Source: an uncultured Lachnospiraceae bacterium (GTDB lineage: Bacteria > Bacillota_A > Clostridia > Lachnospirales > Lachnospiraceae). From it: 6,257 nucleotides of DNA. The stretch spans positions 1-6,257 of the forward strand of contig CAMYVI010000150.1 in NCBI GenBank assembly GCA_947302185.1, read 5' to 3'. Below the pieces are notes generated by a model, which was not told where the DNA came from, searched no databases, and saw only the letters and a list, made by a program, of their open reading frames with translations. Shown here in pieces: positions 1-6,233 of the stretch (position 1 is the first letter of the stretch; the number at the start of each line of letters is the position of its first letter). The position numbers were made by a program, and so were the translations under genes.

Positions 1-11
1 TATTTTTATAC

Positions 12-21
12 AAAGGAGGGG
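12..21 (+). promoter_or_regulatory. Ribosome binding site of the TAXI lipoprotein gene
   Basis: The run AAAGGAGGGG contains a full GGAGG Shine-Dalgarno core ending 8 bases before the ATG at 28. It fixes the start codon and suggests strong translation. The operon promoter lies outside the window or at its very edge and cannot be judged. Confidence 0.9.
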
Positions 22-27
22 CAGCAT

Positions 28-951
28 ATGAGAAAATTGATCACGCTGCTGTTGCCTGTGCTTATTTTAAGCATTCTGACAGCCTGCGGCTCTGCCAAAA
101 GGATTCGTTTCGGAGCCGCCCGTATCGGAGGAAACTATTACCTTTTCGGTGATGCTTTTACACAATACGTGTCAGAGGACACTGACCTTGTATTCGATGT
201 TAAGCAGACTGCAGGAAGCGCTGCAAATATCCGGCTGTTGTCAGAGAATTATATCGCTGTCGGACTTGCACAGACTGATATGATAGATGAAGCAGTCAGA
301 GAGGGAAAGGACGGGTTCACGGCACTCGCTTCTCTTTACACGGAATATTGCCAGATCGTCGTCAGAGACGATTCCGATATAAAGTCGGTTTCCGATCTTC
401 GCGGCAAAACCGTTTCCGTGGGCGAGGAAGAGTCCGGTACTGCCCGGAATGCAGAGCAGATCCTGAGTGCCTACGGAATTTCAGGCTCTCTCCTGAAAAC
501 ACGTAACATGACATATATCGAAGCTGCGAATGCACTTAAGAAGGGCGATATTGACGCTATGTTCATTACAGCCGGTATTCAGACTTCTGCAATTGAAAAT
601 CTCGCAAAAGAGTCTCCTGTCCGTCTGCTTCCGGTCGAAGGAAACGCTTTGACGATCCTCACTGATTCCTATAATTTCTATGAAGCACAGACAATCCCGG
701 CGAATACATATACAGGTCAGACTGAGGAAGTTCCGACTGTCGGTGTAAAATCTGTTTTGCTGGCAGGAAGCAAGATTTCTGATGATACTGCATACATACT
801 CACGAAAGAGCTCTTTGAACGGGCTTCTGACATACAGTATGCTCTGCCGCTTACTTTGGAACCGGGTCTTGACGGGATAACGGTTTCTTTACATCCCGGT
901 GCAAAAAGATATTATGAAGAGGCGGGAGTTGAGATTCCCCCGGGAATGTGA
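28..951 (+). CDS. TAXI family solute-binding lipoprotein
   Basis: This is an extracytoplasmic solute receptor that should be lipid-anchored on the outer face of the membrane and deliver a small ligand to a transporter. Residues 1-20 form a lipoprotein signal peptide (MRKL, hydrophobic core, lipobox LTAC with Cys20). The mature part follows the TAXI pattern throughout: the IGGNYYLFG ligand-pocket segment near residues 33-41, TAGSAANIRLL near 61-71, ALASLYTEY then SDLRGKTVSVG near 100-132, ALKKGDIDAMFITAG near 168-182, IPANTYTG then VPTVGVKSVLLA near 223-245, and HPGAKRYYEEAGV near the C-terminus. At 307 residues it is full length for the family. Known TAXI ligands include glutamate, glutamine and 2-oxoglutarate. 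TAXI receptors usually pair with fused DctQM-type TRAP permeases; here the partner 11 bases downstream is a GltS-type symporter, which makes an amino-acid ligand such as glutamate plausible. The family call is firm; ligand and partner are inferred. Confidence 0.93.
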   Translation: MRKLITLLLPVLILSILTACGSAKRIRFGAARIGGNYYLFGDAFTQYVSEDTDLVFDVKQTAGSAANIRLLSENYIAVGLAQTDMIDEAVREGKDGFTALASLYTEYCQIVVRDDSDIKSVSDLRGKTVSVGEEESGTARNAEQILSAYGISGSLLKTRNMTYIEAANALKKGDIDAMFITAGIQTSAIENLAKESPVRLLPVEGNALTILTDSYNFYEAQTIPANTYTGQTEEVPTVGVKSVLLAGSKISDDTAYILTKELFERASDIQYALPLTLEPGLDGITVSLHPGAKRYYEEAGVEIPPGM

Positions 952-962
952 GGTGAGACGGT

Positions 963-2150
963 ATGACGTTTACATTTGATATGTATCAGACAATGGCGCT
1001 GGCGGTCGTTGCCCTGATGCTCGGCGGTTTTATCAAAAAGAGGGTAAGTTTCTTTGAAAGGTTCTGTATACCGTCTCCGGTCATCGGCGGTCTGATATTT
1101 GCCATCATCTCTTGTATTTTGTATGTGACCGGTGTTCTTGAACTCTCATTTGATGAGACGCTCCGTACAGTGTGCATGGTATTTTTCTTCACATCGGTAG
1201 GCTTTCAGGCAAATCTTAAAGTGCTCAAAGCAGGTGGGAAGTCACTGGCGGTCTTTCTTGCGTTTGTTATCATACTGATCATCGGCCAGAACGCCATGGC
1301 TGTCGGTCTCTCGAAAATACTCGGAATCGATGCACTCATCGGTATGTGCACGGGTTCCATCCCGATGGTCGGAGGACACGGCACAGCCGGCGCATTCGGT
1401 CCGGTCCTCGAGGACTTCGGCCTCACAGGGGCCACAACGGTCTGCACTGCTGCTGCAACATTCGGTCTGATAGCGGGAAGTCTGATCGGAGGTCCGATAG
1501 GAAACAGTCTGATTACTAAAAAGGATCTGCTGAAGACAGCCGTTGAGGAAGACGATACAATGCTTGTGGAGGAAGAGGAGAAGCATGAGCGTCAGTACAG
1601 CAATTATGCGCCGGCAGTTTTTCAGGTAATTATAGCCATCGGTATCGGCACGATAGTATCCTGGGCGCTCTCCAAGACCGGCATGACGTTTCCGGTTTAT
1701 ATCGGAGCCATGATCGTAGCAGCGGTCATGCGTAACATCAGCGAGTATACCGGAAAGTTTACTGTTTACATGGGCGAGATAAACGATCTGGGCGGTATCT
1801 GTCTCAGCCTTTTCCTGGGAATTGCCATGATTACTCTGAAGCTCTGGCAGCTTGCCGAGCTTGCATTGCCTTTGATTATTCTGCTTGCCGCGCAGACTGT
1901 ATTCATGTTTATTTTTGCCCGTTTTATACTGTTCAATGTAATGGGGCGCGATTATGATGCGGCTGTCATAAGCGCAGGTACATGCGGTTTCGGTATGGGG
2001 GCTACTCCGAACGCCATGGCCAATATGCAGGCGATCTGTGACAAATATGTTCCATCCGTTAAGGCGTACCTTCTTATTCCGATAGTGGGAAGTCTTTTTG
2101 CGGATTTCATAAACAGTCTTGTTATTACATTTTTTATCAATATAATCTGA
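963..2150 (+). CDS. gltS: Sodium/glutamate symporter, GltS family
   Basis: This is an integral membrane secondary transporter expected to import glutamate or a related anion with Na+. Its 395 residues match the usual family length of about 400. Two inverted hydrophobic halves are visible, each with a conserved re-entrant motif: GGHGTAGAFG at residues 137-146, followed by ATFGLIAGSLIGGPIG (165-180), and GFGMGATPNAMANM at 342-355, followed by the terminal membrane segment LLIPIVGSLFADFINSL. Both closely match the substrate and sodium binding regions of E. coli GltS. A charged cytoplasmic loop (about 185-215, with VEEDD and VEEEEKHER) separates the halves. The start is supported by AGGTGA at 951-956, which overlaps the upstream TGA stop at 949-951 and implies translational coupling to the TAXI gene. 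Pairing with a binding protein is unusual, since GltS carriers are thought to work alone. The exact substrate is not proven. Confidence 0.94.
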   Translation: MTFTFDMYQTMALAVVALMLGGFIKKRVSFFERFCIPSPVIGGLIFAIISCILYVTGVLELSFDETLRTVCMVFFFTSVGFQANLKVLKAGGKSLAVFLAFVIILIIGQNAMAVGLSKILGIDALIGMCTGSIPMVGGHGTAGAFGPVLEDFGLTGATTVCTAAATFGLIAGSLIGGPIGNSLITKKDLLKTAVEEDDTMLVEEEEKHERQYSNYAPAVFQVIIAIGIGTIVSWALSKTGMTFPVYIGAMIVAAVMRNISEYTGKFTVYMGEINDLGGICLSLFLGIAMITLKLWQLAELALPLIILLAAQTVFMFIFARFILFNVMGRDYDAAVISAGTCGFGMGATPNAMANMQAICDKYVPSVKAYLLIPIVGSLFADFINSLVITFFINII

Positions 2151-2190
2151 AGACGAGTGCCGCCTTCTGTGCGTAAGTCACGACCGAAGA

Positions 2191-2224
2191 AAAAGGGATG
2201 CTGCAAAATAGCAGCATCCCTTTT
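2191..2224. terminator. Bidirectional intrinsic terminator
   Basis: The perfect stem GGGATGCTGC (2195-2204) and GCAGCATCCC (2211-2220) has loop AAAATA. It is flanked by AAAA on the left and TTTT on the right, so either strand gives a GC-rich hairpin followed by a U run. It ends the TAXI/gltS operon on the + strand, 40 bases after the gltS stop, and the convergent lipoprotein transcript on the - strand. Confidence 0.93.
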
Positions 2225-2227
2225 ATA

Positions 2228-2270
2228 CTCTGACGCAGAAATCTCGTGACTTCAGTCGTGAGATGAATGC
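2228..2270 (+). repeat. 43-base hairpin repeat, copy 1 (IS200/IS605 right-end-like)
   Basis: The unit starts CTCTGACGCAGAA and ends GATGAATGC. At its centre is a 10-pair stem, ATCTCGTGAC (2241-2250) and GTCGTGAGAT (2255-2264), with loop TTCA. Two of the pairs are G.T and T.G wobbles. It matches 6212-6254 at 41 of 43 positions, and similarity stops sharply on both sides. A hairpin of the form CGTGAC-TTCA-GTCGTG followed by GATGAATGC resembles the right ends of IS200/IS605 and TnpB elements, where the hairpin is also the 3' part of the guide RNA scaffold. That assignment comes from recalled family patterns, not a search. No transposase or TnpB gene is nearby, so this would be a solo end or a very small non-autonomous unit. 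It lies between the terminator and the stop of the - strand lipoprotein gene. Confidence 0.8.
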
Positions 2271-2290
2271 AAAAATTAAACTCTGAAATA

Positions 2291-3532
2291 TCACGGCTCG
2301 AGTTCAACTTCCTCGTATTCTTCACCTTCATCGATTTCCGGAATTGAACTGTCATCACTGCTGTCATCGATTTCGATTACTTCATATTCATCGGGTATAT
2401 AAATAACGACTATATCAGTGGCGATAGCCTGTCCGTTACCGTCTATATAATATGTTATTTCCACGGCTGAACCTTCGGGAATATCTTCCGTAGTCATATA
2501 TGTGTCGGCCGTAATAAAGTACTGAAGCGTCTCGTCACCTTTCTCAATGATGATATGGTCGGAATACAAATCGGAAACCGTACCTGCAACTGTGGGATTA
2601 GAGGGTTCTTCCGTAGGCTTAGGTGACGGAGTTGGCGTCAGGGTCGGTGTCGGTGTAGCTGACGGTGCAGTATCCGAAAGTGCAGTAGCTGCAACGTAAC
2701 CGGTCCTGTTTTCAACATTCACGCGTGCCCATGTCTCAGTCATTCCGGTGACATTTACTTCGGCTCCTGAGAGGAGCATATAATATGCATGACCTTGCTC
2801 ATCGGGAGCTGTGCGAACATATGCATCGGTATTGAGATACATTTTCTTTGCTCCGCTTGTGCTGAAGATAACTCTCGGAACTCTGATATTTGATGATGTT
2901 CCGTCGGAACCGGACTGGATCATGAGATTATTATCATATCCGTAATATGCGAAATCATTTCCGCGGATAGACGGCAAGGGGCTGATATCGATATCGTGCT
3001 TATTCTGATCCTTGAATGCTTCAAGGAGATCATTGTCCCCATCGCAGAGATTCGCAAGCTCCGTTTCATCCGAAAAATCTTTTACTTCAACGCAGTCAGC
3101 GACTGTGAACGTCCCGTTACTGTTCTTATCAAGCGTGAAACGTCTGTCAGCGTCGTAGCCTCCGATAAGTGTCATCGCGCTGTCTTTAAGCGTATACTCG
3201 CAGACACGGAACGCACCCCACACTACCAATGTAGCTTCTCTGTCTTCCATTTTAAGAATATTCATATGAGGAATGACGACCGAGCTGTTGTCCTGTCTTT
3301 GATAAGTGTTTGCAAGATAGTCGGTGACAGCCTTTTCTGCATTTGTTCCGTCAAATGAATAAATCGGCAGCGCTGCAGCCGGGACCGGCGTAGCAGTCGG
3401 CGTTAATGTAGGCGCCTCTGTCGGTGCTGCGGTCGGCGTTACAGTATCTGCGGGCTGCTCTTTCTTTCCGCATCCGGCAATTCCCACTGCCATAAGAGCA
3501 GCAATAGTTATTGCTATGTACTTTCTGTTCAT
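2291..3532 (-). CDS. SH3-domain lipoprotein with Pro/Thr-rich linkers and acidic tail
   Basis: This is a predicted surface lipoprotein of unknown function. Residues 1-21 are a lipoprotein signal peptide (MNRKY, hydrophobic core, Cys21 after VGIAG). A Thr/Pro/Ala linker (about 27-56) leads to an unassigned domain (about 57-180) that begins with a helix-like segment (NAEKAVTDYLANTY) and continues with strands, reminiscent of a small NTF2-like or lipoprotein fold, though this is not certain. A region of unclear fold (about 181-230) precedes a bacterial SH3 domain at about 231-287, recognised from AYVRTAPDE, LLSGAEVNV, TWARVNV and RTGYVAATALS. A second Pro/Thr linker (287-314) leads to a small beta-rich module (315-380, starting VAGTVSDLYSDHIIIE). 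The last 33 residues are very acidic, with 17 Asp or Glu. Bacterial SH3 domains often bind cell-wall peptides, which fits a wall-facing role. It is transcribed divergently from the O-acyltransferase pair and may act in the same envelope process, but only position supports this. Confidence 0.9.
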   Translation of the reverse strand: MNRKYIAITIAALMAVGIAGCGKKEQPADTVTPTAAPTEAPTLTPTATPVPAAALPIYSFDGTNAEKAVTDYLANTYQRQDNSSVVIPHMNILKMEDREATLVVWGAFRVCEYTLKDSAMTLIGGYDADRRFTLDKNSNGTFTVADCVEVKDFSDETELANLCDGDNDLLEAFKDQNKHDIDISPLPSIRGNDFAYYGYDNNLMIQSGSDGTSSNIRVPRVIFSTSGAKKMYLNTDAYVRTAPDEQGHAYYMLLSGAEVNVTGMTETWARVNVENRTGYVAATALSDTAPSATPTPTLTPTPSPKPTEEPSNPTVAGTVSDLYSDHIIIEKGDETLQYFITADTYMTTEDIPEGSAVEITYYIDGNGQAIATDIVVIYIPDEYEVIEIDDSSDDSSIPEIDEGEEYEEVELEP

Positions 3533-3537
3533 TTTTC

Positions 3538-3546
3538 ACCTTCCTA
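3538..3546 (-). promoter_or_regulatory. Ribosome binding site of the SH3 lipoprotein gene
   Basis: Read on the - strand this is AGGAAGGTG, ending 5 bases before the ATG at 3532-3530. It supports the chosen start, which also gives a well-formed lipoprotein signal peptide. Confidence 0.8.
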
Positions 3547-3597
3547 TTCATTATGCTCTGCATTTTTCAGTATTTAGTTATCTTGTATCTGTATCTG

Positions 3598-3625
3598 ATT
3601 TTATAGTCAATAAAAATAATGTCAA
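3598..3625 (-). promoter_or_regulatory. Predicted sigma-70/sigma-A promoter of the SH3 lipoprotein gene
   Basis: On the - strand a perfect TTGACA -35 box (3625-3620) is followed by a 16-base AT-rich spacer and TAAAAT (3603-3598), five of six matches to the -10 consensus. An overlapping TATAAA with a shorter spacer is a weaker alternative. Transcription would start near 3590, giving a leader of about 58 bases. Confidence 0.7.
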
Positions 3626-3686
3626 GTTCTTCTGATGTAAAATCATTCTTAAAGTTACTCTTTAGAGGTACAATCCGACTTTATGG

Positions 3687-3716
3687 TTGTAAGGTACAGA
3701 TCTTATAGGGTATAAT
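3687..3716 (+). promoter_or_regulatory. Predicted sigma-A promoter of the MBOAT/SGNH operon
   Basis: A perfect TATAAT -10 box lies at 3711-3716. A partial -35 box TTGTAA (3687-3692, four of six matches) sits 18 bases upstream. The expected start site is near 3723, only about 17 bases before the ATG at 3740. The weak -35 could mean activator dependence. The heptamer AGGTACA occurs at 3666-3672 and again inside the spacer at 3692-3698. Confidence 0.6.
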
Positions 3717-3722
3717 TACGCC

Positions 3723-3729
3723 GGAAAGG
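3723..3729 (+). promoter_or_regulatory. Weak ribosome binding site of the MBOAT gene
   Basis: GGAAAGG ends 10 bases before the ATG at 3740. A second purine patch, AGGG (3734-3737), is too close to the start to be ideal. If the promoter call is right, this site lies at the extreme 5' end of the mRNA. The start is still favoured because MGLNSVIFLIF closely matches typical MBOAT N-termini. Confidence 0.5.
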
Positions 3730-3739
3730 CGTTAGGGTT

Positions 3740-5248
3740 ATGGGACTTAATTCTGTTATTTTTTTAATATTTGTCATCCTCACTGTGCTGATTTATTATG
3801 TAATCCCCCAAAAAGCTCAGTGGGCATGGCTTCTTATCGCGAGTTATATATACTATCTGTCCAATGCCGGATGGGCATTGGTATTTATTGTGACGACAAC
3901 CGTTACGACATGGTACTCCGGTCTGCTCCTCGAAAGAGAAGAGGATGATGGCCGAAGGCGACTGATTACGGCGCTTACACTGATTCTGAACTTCGGAATT
4001 CTCGCTGTCCTCAAGTATACAAATTTTGCCGTCGGAAACCTGAACGGGCTGTTTCATCTGAATCTTCCGTCTTTCAGATGGGTCCTTCCCCTCGGAATTT
4101 CTTTTTACACTTTCCAGTCGATGGGTTATCTTCTGGATGTATGCTGGAGGCGTCAGGGTGCCGAGAAGAATCTGCTTCATTTTGCGCTTTTTGTATCTTT
4201 CTTCCCTCAGATCATGCAGGGACCGATCGGCCGGTATGGGCGGCTGTCCCACCAATTCTTCGAGGAGCACCGCTTTGATATTCGCAATATGGAGCGCGGA
4301 ATGCAGCTCATTTTCTGGGGTCTGTTCAAAAAAATGGTCCTCGCTGACACGGCTGCATATTATGTGAACGCAATATTCGATAATCCCGAAATGTATCCGG
4401 GGCTTTCGATCCCTGCTGTTTTAGCTTACTCGATTCATCTGTACGGAGATTTTTCGGGCGGAATTGATGTTATTTCCGGTATTGCTGTTCTTTTCGGTAT
4501 CGAACTTGATAAGAACTTCCGACAGCCGTATTTTGCCGTCAACCTGACAGACTTCTGGCACCGATGGCATATTACACTGGGTTCATGGATGAAAGATTAT
4601 GTGTTCTACCCGATTTCGCTGTCCGGTTGGATGGGCAGATTCGGCAAGTGGTGCCGCAAAAAGTTCGGGCGGAAGACAGGCCGCACGATACCGATCGCAA
4701 TTTCAAATGTCATTGTCTTTCTCATTGTGGGCGTGTGGCATGGCGCTGCATGGCAGTATATAGCCTACGGTCTGTATAACGGCCTTATTATCGGCATCAG
4801 CGGTCTGTTGGTTCCGCGATTCCGTGAATGGAAAAAAAGACTCCATGTACGGGAGGATTCACTTCGCTGGCATGTTTTCTGTGTATTGCGCACATTTATC
4901 ATTGTCAACATAAGCTGGTTCTTTGACAGAGCACTATCCCTTAAGATGGCACTTGTCATGATGAGAAATGCCGTCACACATTTTACACCGGGGGAAATTC
5001 TGACTATTCAGGTCGGACAGCCGGGCAGTACTTTCTCAGGCCCGGCAGCTCTGACGGTCCTGGCGGCAGGATGCTTGATCGTGTTTGCGGTCAGTTTTAT
5101 TTGCGAGAGAGGAGTAGATATATCGGAGAAAATCATGAGAAGACCCCTCGCGCTCAGACTGGCATTATACGTTGTTCTTATGATTCTTCCCGCAGTACTG
5201 GGGCAGCCGCCTCTTTCGGAAGGGGGGTTTATCTATGCGCAGTTCTGA
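3740..5248 (+). CDS. MBOAT family membrane-bound O-acyltransferase (AlgI/DltB/PatA-like)
   Basis: This polytopic membrane enzyme is expected to pass an acyl group, most often acetyl, from a cytoplasmic donor across the membrane toward an extracellular polysaccharide, teichoic acid or peptidoglycan. The 502 residues are full length for AlgI-type proteins. The N-terminus (NSVIFLIFVILTVLIYYVIP) is typical. Further family signatures are PLGISFYTFQSMGYLLDV (117-134), FFPQIMQGPI (154-163), YGDFSGGIDV (235-244), DFWHRWHITLGSWMKDYVF (271-289, His274 and His277) and GVWHGAAWQYIAYGLYNG (331-348). His334 in the last motif is the expected catalytic histidine. More hydrophobic segments follow to the C-terminus. 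The usual DFSGYSD motif reads DFSGGID here, a variant seen in some clostridial members. The gene overlaps the downstream SGNH gene by 14 bases, the usual arrangement of a transmembrane acyl carrier with its extracytoplasmic transferase. The target polymer cannot be told from sequence. Confidence 0.95.
   Translation: MGLNSVIFLIFVILTVLIYYVIPQKAQWAWLLIASYIYYLSNAGWALVFIVTTTVTTWYSGLLLEREEDDGRRRLITALTLILNFGILAVLKYTNFAVGNLNGLFHLNLPSFRWVLPLGISFYTFQSMGYLLDVCWRRQGAEKNLLHFALFVSFFPQIMQGPIGRYGRLSHQFFEEHRFDIRNMERGMQLIFWGLFKKMVLADTAAYYVNAIFDNPEMYPGLSIPAVLAYSIHLYGDFSGGIDVISGIAVLFGIELDKNFRQPYFAVNLTDFWHRWHITLGSWMKDYVFYPISLSGWMGRFGKWCRKKFGRKTGRTIPIAISNVIVFLIVGVWHGAAWQYIAYGLYNGLIIGISGLLVPRFREWKKRLHVREDSLRWHVFCVLRTFIIVNISWFFDRALSLKMALVMMRNAVTHFTPGEILTIQVGQPGSTFSGPAALTVLAAGCLIVFAVSFICERGVDISEKIMRRPLALRLALYVVLMILPAVLGQPPLSEGGFIYAQF
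5218..5227 (+). promoter_or_regulatory. Ribosome binding site inside the MBOAT gene for the SGNH gene
   Basis: GGAAGGGGGG lies within the last codons of the MBOAT gene, ending 7 bases before the ATG at 5235. It supports that start and tight translational coupling of the two genes. Confidence 0.85.
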
Positions 5249-6233
5249 GAAAAAATACGGAATCGGAATTACAGCCTGCGCGCTGGTCCTGACGGCGGTG
5301 CTGCTTCTCAGTTTGTATATGAGCCGGCTCCTTTTTCCTTATCTTGAGATGCGTCACACAATTCATGTTATGGGTGAGCAGGATTATGACACACTGATCG
5401 TGGGAACTTCCCACGGAAAAGCCGGGATCGACCCGATCATCCTGAAGAATGAATGTGATTTTACTGCAATTAACGCATGCCTGGGAAATGAGAGAATGGT
5501 CGATACCTATTATCTTGTCCGCTATGCAGCCGAGCATACGGATCTTAAGTATGTGATTCTCGAGGTAGACCCGTCCTACTGGGTCCTTCCGGCTCAGGTA
5601 AATCCGGACTCGCTCCGCATTTATCATGAGTTTCCGATGGGCAGACTCAAGTTTGCTTATGCATTTGACAAGCTGCTGAAAGAGGATTCCCGTAATATTT
5701 TTTTTGAATGGTATTTATACAGGAACCAGATTTTTAATTTAAAAGACCGGTGGGAAGAGAAGAAGAGTGATGCTTACAGGAATTATGATATAACACAGTT
5801 TTCAAATGCACTTCAGACCTATCGGGCAGACGGCTTTATGTCGATTACCAGACCGGAAGAACAGAGTGAGAAGTCAGATGAACCGGTCGAATGGAACCCC
5901 GATAATGTGGAAGGTGATGTTCTTCCGATGCTTGACCGACTGAATAATTTCTGCAAAAGGAACGGGATTACGCTGATTGCCGTTACTACGCCGATTCCTG
6001 AGACGACTTATCTAAGCGGACTGCCGAATACTGCTGACTCGGAAACGTATATGCAGGATTGTATGGAAGAGAGGGGCATTCCCTATTTCAACTATATGCA
6101 CGCGGTGCGGGAAGGTATATCACTGGATCCGGATGATTTCAGCGATAATGACGGACATATGTACTGGGATACAGCGCGGGATTTTACAACGGTGTTCGGA
6201 AGAGATTTAATCTCTGACGCAGAATTCTCGTGA
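5235..6233 (+). CDS. Membrane-anchored SGNH-hydrolase-like protein, MBOAT partner
   Basis: This is the probable extracytoplasmic partner of the MBOAT enzyme, transferring or removing the acyl group on a surface polymer. A short cytoplasmic start (MRSSEKKYG) precedes one membrane segment (about 9-35); the rest should lie outside. The block around residues 52-68 (DTLIVGTSHGKAGIDP) matches the nucleophile region of DltD/AlgJ/AlgX-type SGNH proteins, with Ser59 as candidate nucleophile. LKYVILEVDPSYW (104-116) fits the next conserved strand, and SDNDGHMYWDTARDFT (303-318) provides the C-terminal Asp/His region, with His308 and Asp304 or Asp306 as candidates. The 332 residues cover the expected fold. 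The ATG is supported by the upstream GGAAGGGGGG and overlaps the MBOAT end by 14 bases. The last six codons and stop lie in the 43-base repeat at 6212-6254, so the native C-terminus may have been replaced. DltD, AlgJ/AlgX and PatB are related possibilities; the substrate is unknown. Confidence 0.85.
   Translation: MRSSEKKYGIGITACALVLTAVLLLSLYMSRLLFPYLEMRHTIHVMGEQDYDTLIVGTSHGKAGIDPIILKNECDFTAINACLGNERMVDTYYLVRYAAEHTDLKYVILEVDPSYWVLPAQVNPDSLRIYHEFPMGRLKFAYAFDKLLKEDSRNIFFEWYLYRNQIFNLKDRWEEKKSDAYRNYDITQFSNALQTYRADGFMSITRPEEQSEKSDEPVEWNPDNVEGDVLPMLDRLNNFCKRNGITLIAVTTPIPETTYLSGLPNTADSETYMQDCMEERGIPYFNYMHAVREGISLDPDDFSDNDGHMYWDTARDFTTVFGRDLISDAEFS

Noticed and set aside
1..11. AT-rich start of the window as a -10 box for the TAXI/gltS operon
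   Set aside because: It directly abuts the ribosome binding site and no -35 region can be seen because the window begins here.
1242..1586. Open frame of 114 codons on the - strand inside gltS
   Set aside because: It lies wholly opposite the strongly conserved GltS coding sequence, lacks a recognisable domain, and is best explained as a frame shadow.
2996..3358. Open frame of 120 codons on the + strand opposite the lipoprotein gene
   Set aside because: The - strand product has a clean lipobox and SH3 domain with a good ribosome binding site; this frame has neither.
2591..3454. Repeated GTCGGTGT/GTCGGCGT-like words in the lipoprotein gene as a DNA repeat array
   Set aside because: They are confined to 2591-2674 and 3365-3454 and follow from codons for the Thr/Pro linkers, without a regular unit.
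3764..4270. Open frame of 168 codons on the - strand inside the MBOAT gene
   Set aside because: The opposite strand encodes clear MBOAT motifs, and this protein shows no signal peptide, membrane pattern or known motif.
5229..5627. Open frame of 132 codons on the - strand inside the SGNH gene
   Set aside because: It is antisense to the conserved nucleophile region and has low-complexity, family-less sequence.
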